This document shows, one piece after another, positions 1 through 6,295 of a stretch of DNA of 7,283 nucleotides. The stretch comes from an uncultured Saprospiraceae bacterium. Its GTDB lineage: Bacteria; Bacteroidota; Bacteroidia; Chitinophagales; Saprospiraceae. The first letter of the stretch is position 1, and every line of letters begins with the position of its first letter. The notes beneath the pieces were generated by a model. The model was not told the DNA's origin, did no database searches, and worked only from the letters and a program-made list of their open reading frames with translations. The position numbers and the translations under genes were made by a program. The DNA lies in NCBI GenBank assembly GCA_937959095.1, contig CALGLY010000435.1, positions 1 to 7,283 of the forward strand. Direction: 5' to 3'.

Positions 1-136
1 TAAGCTCGCCTTCCATTTGGGCAGTAGTTAGTGGACAGTCGAGCCAAAGTCTACCGTCCACCTGTGCGTGATTTGCAAAAATTGTCAAAGAACCAATAAT
101 TTTAGCAAAATGCAACCGCTTCGCTATTTCATTTTG
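1..136 (-). other. Open frame running off the left edge, possible partial gene
   Basis: On the minus strand one frame stays open from just after a TAG at 137-139 to the left edge, 45 codons. Its translation looks protein-like; internal stretches read IIGSLTIFANHAQVDGR and LWLDCPLTTAQMEGEL. No ATG lies in this frame. Possible starts are TTG at 113-115 and GTG at 59-61, and neither has a clear ribosome binding site. The other two minus frames hit stops in this stretch. I do not recognise the family. It could be the 5' end of a real gene, a decayed transposase fragment, or chance. It overlaps one arm of the palindrome at 95-147, which would be unusual for a conserved gene. Confidence 0.3.
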
Positions 137-180
137 CTAAAATTATTTGTCTCCATTTCACGGGATTTGTCGGAGAACCA
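82..180. repeat. Imperfect direct repeat flanking the palindrome
   Basis: TTGTCAAAGAACCA at 82-95 and TTGTCGGAGAACCA at 167-180 match at 12 of 14 positions in the same orientation and lie on either side of the palindrome. Read on the minus strand the inner copy contains GTTCTTTGACA, which resembles the boxA-like leader string found near rRNA genes in Bacteroidota, but no rRNA sequence follows. The arrangement may mark a duplicated or inserted segment. Confidence 0.4.
95..147. repeat. Perfect 18-bp inverted repeat (palindrome)
   Basis: The arm AATAATTTTAGCAAAATG at 95-112 is the exact reverse complement of 130-147, with a 17-base spacer at 113-129. Two more pairs (92-150 and 93-149) extend it beyond one mismatch. 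It lies about 135 bases past the stop codon of the minus-strand PLP enzyme gene, beyond that gene's likely terminator, and neither side has a proper T-run. A perfect stem of this length with a defined loop resembles palindromic repeats or the subterminal hairpins of small insertion sequences. A transcription terminator or recombination remnant is also possible. Confidence 0.7.
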
Positions 181-189
181 TAAAACACT

Positions 190-226
190 AATAGCTCGCT
201 TCTGCACATTGCAGAAGCAAGCTATT
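190..226 (-). terminator. Probable terminator of the PLP enzyme gene
   Basis: Positions 190-205 pair with 211-226 around a 5-base loop, giving a 16-position stem. The single imperfect position (197 with 219) is C-A in plus-strand RNA but a G-U wobble in minus-strand RNA, so the hairpin is continuous only in the minus-strand transcript. It lies 54 bases past the stop of the minus-strand gene and is followed on that strand by a short T-rich run (TGTTTTATGG). Position and strand asymmetry both point to termination of the leftward transcript. Confidence 0.6.
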
Positions 227-280
227 TATGTAAAGAAATAATCAAGCCTCAAGTCCGCGCGGACGATGCTTCCTTATTTC

Positions 281-1387
281 TTATTTTCCATCCCATTTCT
301 CAATTATCTCTCCTTCTGTAGTGAGATAATTTGGCATAGCATCAACAGTCATGCAAGAATGAATAGGTAGAATGACTAAAACGTCACCTACATTGACTTT
401 CGCCATCAATTCTTCACTTGCTTTGATAACGCCATGCTCCTGTGAGATTGCTCTGATGAAGCTTCCCATCTCATTGACGTGCCATTTTCCATTCTTGAAG
501 GCTACTATCAAACCGAAGTAGTCTACATTTTCTGGACGACGTGCGCGTTCTGTGGAAAAGTGTACGCCTCCTCCATAAATCACAAGCTCACTTCTTCGTT
601 CATGCTTGGCTACTATAGGGCAAGCCATAGCTACCGCAATCGAATCTATGGAGCAAGCACTAATGTGCTTTTGTTGCATATCATAGAATACAAAATTGCC
701 AGGATGAATTTCATCGAAGTTAGAAAAATCCTTCAGAATACTACACGAAGGCGTATCGCCATACGAGAGCTTTATTTCAGGATAATCCATCACATACTGT
801 TCCTTCAAACGCATCATTCCATGCTCATAGAGCTTGAAAATATCCGTTACTGGTTTCTTCTTCTTGCATTTGTAGGTATTGCCCGCATGGGTGTAAAAAC
901 CTACAAAATTCAGTGTTTTACTGACATCGCTTACATCCAGAATACTATCAATGGCATCCAAATCGGTGACCATGATACCTGTTCTGCCGTAGCCAATATC
1001 AATATTAATGAAGAAATCCACAGCTGTGCTTAGCTCCGCATCTAGTTTTTCCATTGTCTCGCGCGATTCCACTAAAAGATTTAGCTTCACACGTCCAGCA
1101 AGATCGTTCAATCGGTCTATTTCAAGAACATTAACGGGAAATGCAATGGTAATATCTTCCCATCCATCGTCAGCAAAATATGCTGCCATCCGTAAGGAAG
1201 ATACGGTAATTGCACTAACGCCATAATCTCGAAACCAACGTCCGATTTCACGCGACTGATGCGTTTTGAAATGTGGTCGGAGAACAACATTGCTCTCTTC
1301 CGCTTTCTTCGCCATTCGTTCAATATTACGAAGGACTTTGGCTTTGTCTAAAAGAAGGGTCGGTTCTTTAATTTGTTCTAATAACAC
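281..1387 (-). CDS. PLP-dependent D-threonine aldolase / D-serine dehydratase-like protein
   Basis: This 368-residue protein belongs to the fold-III PLP enzymes (alanine racemase-like N-terminal barrel plus the C-terminal D-serine dehydratase-like domain), which cleave or dehydrate D-3-hydroxy amino acids. The PLP lysine is K41 in RPHFKTHQS. Phosphate-binding and barrel motifs follow: NIDIGYGRTG (128-137), THAGN (166-170), LSYGDTPSCS (207-216) and HPGNFVFYD (228-236). Near the C-terminus, EHG (317-319) and the HSC triplet with H343 and C345 match the metal-binding pair of D-serine dehydratases and D-threonine aldolases. No signal peptide is visible, so it should be cytoplasmic. The length is usual for the family. 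The start is GTG; the frame stays open upstream to 1442 without an ATG, and the family motif PTLLLD begins at residue 10, as expected. A promoter-like sequence lies near 1629-1660. Sequence alone does not separate aldolase from dehydratase activity. Confidence 0.93.
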   Translation of the reverse strand: MLLEQIKEPTLLLDKAKVLRNIERMAKKAEESNVVLRPHFKTHQSREIGRWFRDYGVSAITVSSLRMAAYFADDGWEDITIAFPVNVLEIDRLNDLAGRVKLNLLVESRETMEKLDAELSTAVDFFINIDIGYGRTGIMVTDLDAIDSILDVSDVSKTLNFVGFYTHAGNTYKCKKKKPVTDIFKLYEHGMMRLKEQYVMDYPEIKLSYGDTPSCSILKDFSNFDEIHPGNFVFYDMQQKHISACSIDSIAVAMACPIVAKHERRSELVIYGGGVHFSTERARRPENVDYFGLIVAFKNGKWHVNEMGSFIRAISQEHGVIKASEELMAKVNVGDVLVILPIHSCMTVDAMPNYLTTEGEIIEKWDGK

Positions 1388-1628
1388 GGTGACAAACTTT
1401 GATTTAGAAATACAATGGTGATTGAGAGGCAGTATACATTTTCAAAATGACAATAATATAAGAAGACAAAAGGCGAATGTTCTTTTAGAGAATTAGTTCA
1501 AAACGCTTTGAAGGGATGGGTTTTACATGTTAATGATTTTTTACATAAAAATTTCTTCAAGCAAATCTTTCTAATTGTTGGAAGAAATACACGCCCTTAT
1601 TTTCTCATATTTCTTTTCTGTAATTTTA
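1388..1628 (-). other. Long non-coding leader of the PLP enzyme gene
   Basis: The gap between the MOSC gene and the GTG start of the PLP enzyme gene is 321 bases, and I see no convincing gene on either strand. If the promoter near 1629-1660 is used, the transcript carries a leader of roughly 230 bases. It contains two small inverted repeats: TTCAAA/TTTGAA with a 4-base spacer at 1497-1512, and ATTTCTTC at 1551-1558 pairing with GAAGAAAT at 1581-1588. I could not match it to a known riboswitch. A regulatory role is inferred only from length and structure. Confidence 0.35.
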
Positions 1629-1660
1629 CAAATATAGCTACAATTAAGTTTATACTTCAA
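1629..1660 (-). promoter_or_regulatory. Bacteroidota-type promoter for the PLP enzyme gene
   Basis: Read on the minus strand, TTG (1660-1658) is followed after 21 bases by TATATTTG (1636-1629). This fits the known Bacteroidota sigma factor consensus of TTG, 17-23 bases, TAnnTTTG in both elements and spacing. It points towards the PLP enzyme gene and would start transcription near 1622. It is the best promoter match I found in the window. Confidence 0.5.
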
Positions 1661-1708
1661 TAAGAAGTGAAAAGTTTCCTTTTTATCATTCTTTTGGCAA
1701 GCTTTTTT

Positions 1709-2284
1709 TCAAACTTTTTTGAGCTTAATATAGGGTTCTTCAGGAAGTTCTATTTGTATTTCATCACCAATTTGCACCACTCCACCCTCTAGTACAATAC
1801 CCATAATCCCCGCTTTCCGAATTAATTCGCCATTACTATCTTTACCTAAAAGAGCTTTCATCAAGCCTTTTTTTATCGTTTCCAATTGCTTACAAGGATT
1901 TCTTAAGCCTGTCACCTCTACTTTCGCAGTTGTTCCTATAGATAAAATACTGCCTTTCGGCAAATCCAATAGTACCAAACCTTCTGTAGTGATATTTTCA
2001 CCCATATCACCTGCTGCTACCTCAAAACCTTTTGCTTTTAGTTCTTCATGCAATTCGGTATGAATCAAATGTACCTGTCTCAAATTGGGCTGGCTGGGAT
2101 CATGCGCCACCCTTGAGCGATGCTTCACGGTTGTCCCCATATGTGCATCTCCTTGTACTCCTAAGCCCTTGAGCAGCGTTATACTTTTGGATGAAAATTT
2201 TTGGAACGTATGCGTTTCACTTTTACTTAGTCCTTTTACTTTTCCTATGAGGGCTAAAGTTGTGTTATTTGAATCTGTTTTCAT
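1709..2284 (-). CDS. MOSC domain-containing protein
   Basis: This 191-residue protein is a stand-alone MOSC domain, the fold shared with the C-terminus of molybdenum cofactor sulfurases and with YiiM-type proteins; members bind molybdenum cofactor or handle sulfur through a conserved cysteine. Visible motifs in order are GVQGDAHMG (42-50), RQVHLI (69-74), GDMGENITTEGL (92-103), LPKGSILSIG (108-117) and TGLRNPCKQL (125-134), which carries the likely reactive cysteine C131. The region around GIVLEGGVVQIGD (162-174) closes the domain. No signal peptide or membrane segment is seen. The ATG start leaves about 12 residues before the domain, which is normal. It is divergent from the secreted peptidase gene, with 134 bases between them. 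No molybdopterin gene lies nearby, so its substrate cannot be inferred from context. Confidence 0.9.
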   Translation of the reverse strand: MKTDSNNTTLALIGKVKGLSKSETHTFQKFSSKSITLLKGLGVQGDAHMGTTVKHRSRVAHDPSQPNLRQVHLIHTELHEELKAKGFEVAAGDMGENITTEGLVLLDLPKGSILSIGTTAKVEVTGLRNPCKQLETIKKGLMKALLGKDSNGELIRKAGIMGIVLEGGVVQIGDEIQIELPEEPYIKLKKV

Positions 2285-2298
2285 TTATTATTTTTTTT

Positions 2299-2306
2299 CA
2301 AAAATA
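2299..2306 (-). promoter_or_regulatory. Possible -7 element of the MOSC gene promoter
   Basis: On the minus strand TATTTTTG matches the Bacteroidota -7 consensus TAnnTTTG exactly and ends 14 bases before the ATG at 2284. No clear TTG lies 17-23 bases upstream, and the stretch is very AT-rich, so a chance match is possible. If used, the 5' leader would be only about 8 bases long. Confidence 0.3.
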
Positions 2307-2394
2307 AGCTATTTGATGAAAAAATCCACGAAAATTGCCTTACATCGAGCGACTTGTTTTTCTATATTCACGATGGAGCAGGTAGTTTTTTTTG

Positions 2395-2404
2395 TAATTT
2401 GCAG
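2395..2404 (+). promoter_or_regulatory. TAATTTGCAG element upstream of the peptidase gene
   Basis: TAATTTGCAG followed by an A-run ends 14 bases before the ATG of the S37 peptidase gene. The same ten bases, again followed by an A-rich run, lie just before crtI at 3846-3855. It resembles a shortened -7 element (TA, one base, TTTG). No TTG lies at the standard distance upstream. Its promoter role is inferred from the recurrence and position. Confidence 0.35.
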
Positions 2405-2418
2405 AAAAAATAGAAACA

Positions 2419-3687
2419 ATGAAACAAAATATTCTTTTCTCGATACTGTGCTTACTAATCGGTACTATTCCAACATTCGCCCAAGAAGACAATTTGGAAG
2501 ACCGCTTATATGATTTAGCCTATACCAAATTTGAAAAAAAAGAAGCTGTTCAAGACTTTCCTACTTACGAATTGCGCATCAAACAACCCATCGACCATAA
2601 AAACCCTACAAAAGGACATTTCTATCAAACGGTGCTGCTAGTACATCGCGGTTTTGATAAACCAATCGTACTGAATACCAATGGCTATTCCCTAGAGTCA
2701 CGCCCCTCGGAACTTTGTGATTTATTGGATGCAAATTATGCAAGTGTGGAGCATCGCTACTTTGGTAAATCGCGCCCCGATATTGATGATTGGCAATATC
2801 TCAATGTAGACCAATTGACTGCCGATTTACATCGAGTGAAAACCGTTTTAGATGACATTTATACAGGAAAATGGATAAATACAGGCATCAGTAAAGGTGG
2901 CGAAACCACGACTTACTATCGCTACTACTACCCCGATGATATGGATGCAACGGTGGCTTATGTCGCGCCTTTCGAGAATGATTTGAAAGACAAACGCTTC
3001 TATAAATTCCTAGATAAAGTAGGTGATAGTGCTTGCCGCAACGATATGTTCGACTATCAGAAGCGCGTATTGGAAGCGAAGGATGAATTATTGCCGCTTC
3101 TAAAATACTATGCTAAAGGAAAAGGCTCAAAGTTTGAAATAATAGGCGGCTTGGAAGCAGCTTTTGAAATGGCTGTACTAGAATTGCCCTTCTCTTTTTG
3201 GCAATTTACGCCGCAATGTGAGAAAATTCCAGCAAAGGATGCAAGTGCTGAAATACTCTTTGACTACTTACTAGCAAGTGGCTTATTTGAATTTGTGAAT
3301 GATAGTGCGATACGATTCTACGCACCGCATTTCTATCAGGCTGGCACACAATATGGTTACTATGGTTATGAAACCAAACCCTTCAAAAAATACTTAGATT
3401 TCTGGAAAGGCGAACCGTCGGCGGTATGGTTTGAGGGAGAAAAATTAGAATTTGATGGCTCGCTCAATAAAAAAGTCAATAAATGGCTAAAGTCGGATGC
3501 TTCCGAAATTCTATTCATTTATGGCGAACTTGACCCATACACCGCAGCACAAGCAGAACTTGGTGGCAATGCTAATGCTAAAAAATACGTCCTCCCTGGC
3601 AAACATCATGGTGACGCCCGCGTGGGCTACATGACGGAAAGTATGAAAGCCGAATTTATGAATAACTTGAAGTCTTATTTGAAGTAA
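2419..3687 (+). CDS. Secreted S37-family (tripeptidyl/prolyl) aminopeptidase
   Basis: This 422-residue protein starts with a signal peptide (MKQNILFSILCLLIGTIPTF then AQ), so it should be exported, probably to the periplasm or cell surface. The rest matches the S37 serine peptidases known from the Streptomyces tripeptidyl aminopeptidases, alpha/beta-hydrolases that release short peptides from N-termini. Key motifs are IKQPIDHKNP (54-63), SVEHRYFGKSRP (109-120), the nucleophile elbow TGISKGGET (155-163) with S158, YRYYYPDDMDATVAYVAP (167-184), an acid at D372 in YGELDPY, and the catalytic histidine H396 or H397 in PGKHHGD. The order Ser-Asp-His and the length fit the family. The related S28 family shares features, but the ISKGG and FYPDD-type motifs favour S37. 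No C-terminal sorting domain is seen. It is divergent from the MOSC gene and separated from crtI by a strong terminator, so it is transcribed alone. A role in protein scavenging is inferred. Confidence 0.88.
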   Translation: MKQNILFSILCLLIGTIPTFAQEDNLEDRLYDLAYTKFEKKEAVQDFPTYELRIKQPIDHKNPTKGHFYQTVLLVHRGFDKPIVLNTNGYSLESRPSELCDLLDANYASVEHRYFGKSRPDIDDWQYLNVDQLTADLHRVKTVLDDIYTGKWINTGISKGGETTTYYRYYYPDDMDATVAYVAPFENDLKDKRFYKFLDKVGDSACRNDMFDYQKRVLEAKDELLPLLKYYAKGKGSKFEIIGGLEAAFEMAVLELPFSFWQFTPQCEKIPAKDASAEILFDYLLASGLFEFVNDSAIRFYAPHFYQAGTQYGYYGYETKPFKKYLDFWKGEPSAVWFEGEKLEFDGSLNKKVNKWLKSDASEILFIYGELDPYTAAQAELGGNANAKKYVLPGKHHGDARVGYMTESMKAEFMNNLKSYLK

Positions 3688-3705
3688 TACCAATCTATAT
3701 TCAAT

Positions 3706-3763
3706 CAAACGAAAGCCTTCGCTCAACAAATCTACAAATTGTTAAGGCGAAGGCTTTCGTTTG
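3706..3763 (+). terminator. Strong rho-independent-type terminator after the peptidase gene
   Basis: CAAACGAAAGCCTTCGC at 3706-3722 is perfectly complementary to 3747-3763, a 17-bp stem beginning 19 bases after the stop codon at 3687. The loop contains a second small stem (AACAA 3725-3729 with TTGTT 3739-3743). The 3' side ends in a T-rich run (TTTGTTTACATT). It separates the peptidase transcript from the carotenoid operon, implying that crtI has its own promoter between about 3764 and 3865. Being nearly symmetric, it could also stop transcription from the other side. Confidence 0.8.
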
Positions 3764-3845
3764 TTTACATTATAAATGTTCAACAAATCACACCTTTTTG
3801 ATTAAAATCTTTAAACAAAAAAAAAATCTTGCTGTTAATTCACCA

Positions 3846-3855
3846 TAATTTGCAG
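3846..3855 (+). promoter_or_regulatory. TAATTTGCAG element upstream of crtI
   Basis: The ten bases are identical to those upstream of the peptidase gene (2395-2404) and end 10 bases before the crtI ATG, again followed by an A-run. A TTG lies at 3829-3831, only 14 bases upstream, shorter than the standard Bacteroidota spacing, and an A-tract of ten bases precedes it (3818-3827 approximately). It is probably part of the operon promoter. If so, the transcript leader is only a few bases long. Confidence 0.4.
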
Positions 3856-3865
3856 TAAAAAAATT

Positions 3866-5344
3866 ATGGCGAGAAAGAAAGTAATTGTTATTGGTTCGGG
3901 TTTTGCAGGGCTTTCGGCAGCTATCGAGTTGGCAGATAAGGGTTATGCGGTCACAGTTTTAGAAAAGAACGCGATAGCCGGCGGACGAGCGCGAAAGTTT
4001 GAAGCAGAAGGCTTTACCTTCGATATGGGACCAAGCTGGTATTGGATGCCTGATGTATTCGATCAATTCTTTGCGCGCTATGGCAAAAAAGTAGCCGACT
4101 ATTACGATTTGGTGCGCCTCGATCCGTCTTATGCCGTTCATTTCGGACAAGATGATGTGATGAATGTGCCTGCCAAAATGGATGAACTCCTAGCCATGTT
4201 TGAGGAATATGAAGCAGGAAGTGCGGCAAAATTGGAACAGTTCTTGAAGGAAGCCGCCTATAAATATGAAGTCGGTATGCGTGACTATGTTACTAAACCT
4301 TCGCTCTCTATTTTTGAGTTTGTGGATGTTCGGATACTAACCAGCGTGTTCCGTTTGCAGATGTTTAGTTCCATCTCTTCCAGCATCCGAAAATTATTTT
4401 CTCACCCTCAGCTAATCCAACTACTCGAATTTCCGGTATTATTCTTAGGGGCTACGCCTCAAAACACGCCAGCCTTGTATAGTTTAATGAATTATGCAGA
4501 CATGGCGCTCGGTACTTGGTATCCGATGGGGGGAATGCACAAGATCGTGGAAGCGATGCTTTCCTTAGCAGAAGAAAAAGGCGTAGAGATTAAGCTTAAT
4601 CAGGAAGTAACACAAATATATGTCCCTAATGGACACGCCACGAAAGTCATCACGCAGGATAAAGAATACCAAGCCGATGTAGTAGTCGGTGGTGCGGACT
4701 ATCATCATGTGGAGCAGAAATTATTAGAAAAACACCTGCGTCGATATGATGCCGATTATTGGGACAAACGCACAATGGCCCCTTCTTCTTTGTTATTCTA
4801 TTTGGGAGTAGATAAGAAGCTTAAAAATTTGAAGCATCATAATCTATTCTTTGATACAGACTTCGAACAACACGCAGCAGAAATCTATGAAGATCCGCAA
4901 TGGCCCAGCCAACCGCTGTTCTACGTCTGTGTACCATCGGTGACGGATGCGAGTGTTGCACCCGAAGGCAAGGAAAATGTCTTTGTGCTTATTCCTACTG
5001 CGCCCGATTTGGAAGACAATGAAGAGATCAGAGAACGTTATTATCATATCGTAATGGATAGACTAGAAAAGCTAACAGGACAAAACGTGCGCGATTCGGT
5101 GATCTATAAGCGATCTTTCGCACATAGCGATTTTGTGAGCGATTATCATTCCTTCAAAGGGAATGCTTACGGCTTGGCGAATACGCTTTTGCAAACCGCT
5201 TTTTTGAAACCAAAATTAAAAAGTAAGAAAGTAAAGAATCTCTATTTCACAGGACAACTCACAACTCCAGGACCAGGCGTACCACCTTCCTTGATTTCGG
5301 GGCAAGTGGTGGCTAATGAAATACATAAAAAATTAGGTGTATAA
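3866..5344 (+). CDS. crtI: Phytoene desaturase (CrtI-type carotenoid desaturase)
   Basis: This 492-residue flavoprotein removes hydrogens from phytoene to give neurosporene or lycopene in the carotenoid pathway, normally as a peripheral membrane enzyme. The N-terminus has the FAD-binding Rossmann motif VIVIGSGFAGLSAA (GxGxxG at 10-15) with E33 ending the second strand, then GGRARKF (39-45) and the CrtI-typical DMGPSWYWMP (53-62). The C-terminal bacterial phytoene dehydrogenase signature is NLYFTGQLTTPGPGVPPSLI (458-477). The length is usual for CrtI. The ATG start gives only five residues before the Rossmann strand, as expected. It is first in an operon with crtB (73-base gap) and the lycopene cyclase gene. 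The number of desaturation steps cannot be read from sequence, but the downstream lycopene cyclase argues for lycopene. Later-pathway paralogues such as CrtD are less likely because crtB follows directly. Confidence 0.94.
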   Translation: MARKKVIVIGSGFAGLSAAIELADKGYAVTVLEKNAIAGGRARKFEAEGFTFDMGPSWYWMPDVFDQFFARYGKKVADYYDLVRLDPSYAVHFGQDDVMNVPAKMDELLAMFEEYEAGSAAKLEQFLKEAAYKYEVGMRDYVTKPSLSIFEFVDVRILTSVFRLQMFSSISSSIRKLFSHPQLIQLLEFPVLFLGATPQNTPALYSLMNYADMALGTWYPMGGMHKIVEAMLSLAEEKGVEIKLNQEVTQIYVPNGHATKVITQDKEYQADVVVGGADYHHVEQKLLEKHLRRYDADYWDKRTMAPSSLLFYLGVDKKLKNLKHHNLFFDTDFEQHAAEIYEDPQWPSQPLFYVCVPSVTDASVAPEGKENVFVLIPTAPDLEDNEEIRERYYHIVMDRLEKLTGQNVRDSVIYKRSFAHSDFVSDYHSFKGNAYGLANTLLQTAFLKPKLKSKKVKNLYFTGQLTTPGPGVPPSLISGQVVANEIHKKLGV

Positions 5345-5346
5345 CA

Positions 5347-5402
5347 AATGTAGAAAACGGAAATAATGCAAGTTTGCATATTGTACTTTTCGATTCTACA
5401 TT
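5347..5402 (+). other. Nested inverted repeat in the crtI-crtB gap
   Basis: AATGTAGAA at 5347-5355 pairs with TTCTACATT at 5394-5402. Inside lies a compact hairpin, ATGCAA (5366-5371) with TTGCAT (5374-5379). Together they fill almost all of the 73-base gap between the two genes. No T-run follows, so it is not a standard terminator. It may be an RNA processing or stability element that sets crtB expression relative to crtI, or a partial attenuator. Confidence 0.4.
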
Positions 5403-5417
5403 CTAAAATGATTACAA

Positions 5418-6254
5418 ATGCTAAGTCTATATAACCAAGTCTGTCAAAGTTGTAGTGAATTGATTACGAAGCGATATAGTACTTCGTTTTCGATGGGTAT
5501 CCGGGCATTCGATCCTGAATTGCGCCCGCCTATTTATGCGGTCTATGGTTTTGTACGCTTCGCGGATGAGATTGTAGATACCTTTCATAATTTTCCAAAA
5601 GCAACGTTATTGACACGCTTTCGGGAAGATACTTATCTCGCCATAGAGGAAGGTATTAGCCTAAATCCTGTATTGCATTCCTTTCAAGAAGTAGTGCACA
5701 AATACGGCATCGAGCGCGAATTGATTGATGCCTTTTTGGATAGTATGGAGATGGATTTGCACTTTAGCACCTACGAAGATTCTTTGTATAAGCAATATAT
5801 CTATGGCTCGGCAGAGGTAGTTGGTTTGATGTGTCTCCGTGTCTTTTGCGATGGCGATGAGACCTACTATGAATCCTTGAAAGCACCTGCTTGTAGTTTG
5901 GGTGCGGCCTTTCAAAAAATCAACTTCCTGCGTGATATGAAGAGTGATTTCGATGAGCGCGGACGGGTTTATTTCCCTGGTGTAGATTTCATAAATTTCA
6001 CACAAGCGGATAAAGATGCAATAGAAGCCGATATCAAAAAAGACTTCGATGATGCTTATATTGGTATCGTGCAATTGCCTAAAGGAGCGCGGCTAGGCGT
6101 GTATTTGGCTTATGTTTATTACACGAAACTCTTCCAAAAGATTAAGCACGCGCCTGTGAAATTAGTAAAAGAAGAACGCATCCGAGTGAATGATGGCCGC
6201 AAGGCGATGTTGTTTCTTAGCTCTACGGTGCGGAATAGTTTTAATATGTTGTAA
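5418..6254 (+). CDS. crtB: Phytoene synthase (squalene/phytoene synthase family)
   Basis: This 278-residue enzyme condenses two geranylgeranyl diphosphates to phytoene, the first committed step of C40 carotenoid synthesis. Both metal-binding aspartate motifs are present: DEIVD (D50 to D54) and DMKSD (D173 to D177) within the family signature around INFLRDMKSDFDERGRVYFP (168-187). The conserved YSTSFSMG (20-27), YAVYGFVRFADE (40-51) and YIYGSAEVVGLMCLRVF (127-143) are also visible. The ATG at 5418 fits the family N-terminus; a nearby ATG at 5408 is in another frame. The gene lies between crtI and the cyclase gene, so phytoene can pass directly to the desaturase. A squalene synthase role is unlikely given these neighbours. 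Confidence 0.95.
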   Translation: MLSLYNQVCQSCSELITKRYSTSFSMGIRAFDPELRPPIYAVYGFVRFADEIVDTFHNFPKATLLTRFREDTYLAIEEGISLNPVLHSFQEVVHKYGIERELIDAFLDSMEMDLHFSTYEDSLYKQYIYGSAEVVGLMCLRVFCDGDETYYESLKAPACSLGAAFQKINFLRDMKSDFDERGRVYFPGVDFINFTQADKDAIEADIKKDFDDAYIGIVQLPKGARLGVYLAYVYYTKLFQKIKHAPVKLVKEERIRVNDGRKAMLFLSSTVRNSFNML

Positions 6255-6256
6255 AA

Positions 6257-6275
6257 GTAGATGTGAGACATCTAT
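6257..6275 (+). other. Small stem-loop in the crtB-cyclase gap
   Basis: TAGATGT (6258-6264), GAG, ACATCTA (6268-6274) forms a 7-bp hairpin, extended by a G-U pair in RNA (6257 with 6275), three bases after the crtB stop. No T-run follows, so read-through into the cyclase gene is expected. It may protect the 3' end of crtB mRNA or be incidental. Confidence 0.3.
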
Positions 6276-6295
6276 AACATCCTTTACCAAAAGAA

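Noticed and set aside
31..61. GTGGAC/GTCCAC inverted repeat
   Set aside because: Six-base arms with a 19-base loop are weak and could be chance within the possible coding frame.
142..159. Tiny minus-strand frame METNNFSKMK
   Set aside because: It is ten codons ending inside the palindrome loop, with no ribosome binding site or family support.
1..280. CRISPR array or tRNA at the left edge
   Set aside because: Only two imperfect repeat copies with a palindrome between them, no regular spacing, and no cloverleaf could be folded.
479..1033. Plus-strand open frame of 184 codons
   Set aside because: It lies antisense inside the PLP enzyme gene, whose motifs are clear; the translation shows no domain and starts mid-gene.
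1699..1726. AAGCT/AGCTT repeat around the MOSC stop codon as a terminator
   Set aside because: The arms are only five bases, partly inside the coding sequence, in a T/A-run region; no stable stem results.
2085..2513. Plus-strand open frame of 142 codons spanning the divergent gap
   Set aside because: It overlaps the MOSC gene antisense and the start of the peptidase gene in another frame; the hydrophobic stretches come from AT-rich DNA.
5661..6074. Minus-strand open frame of 137 codons
   Set aside because: It is antisense to the conserved core of crtB, with no recognisable motif.
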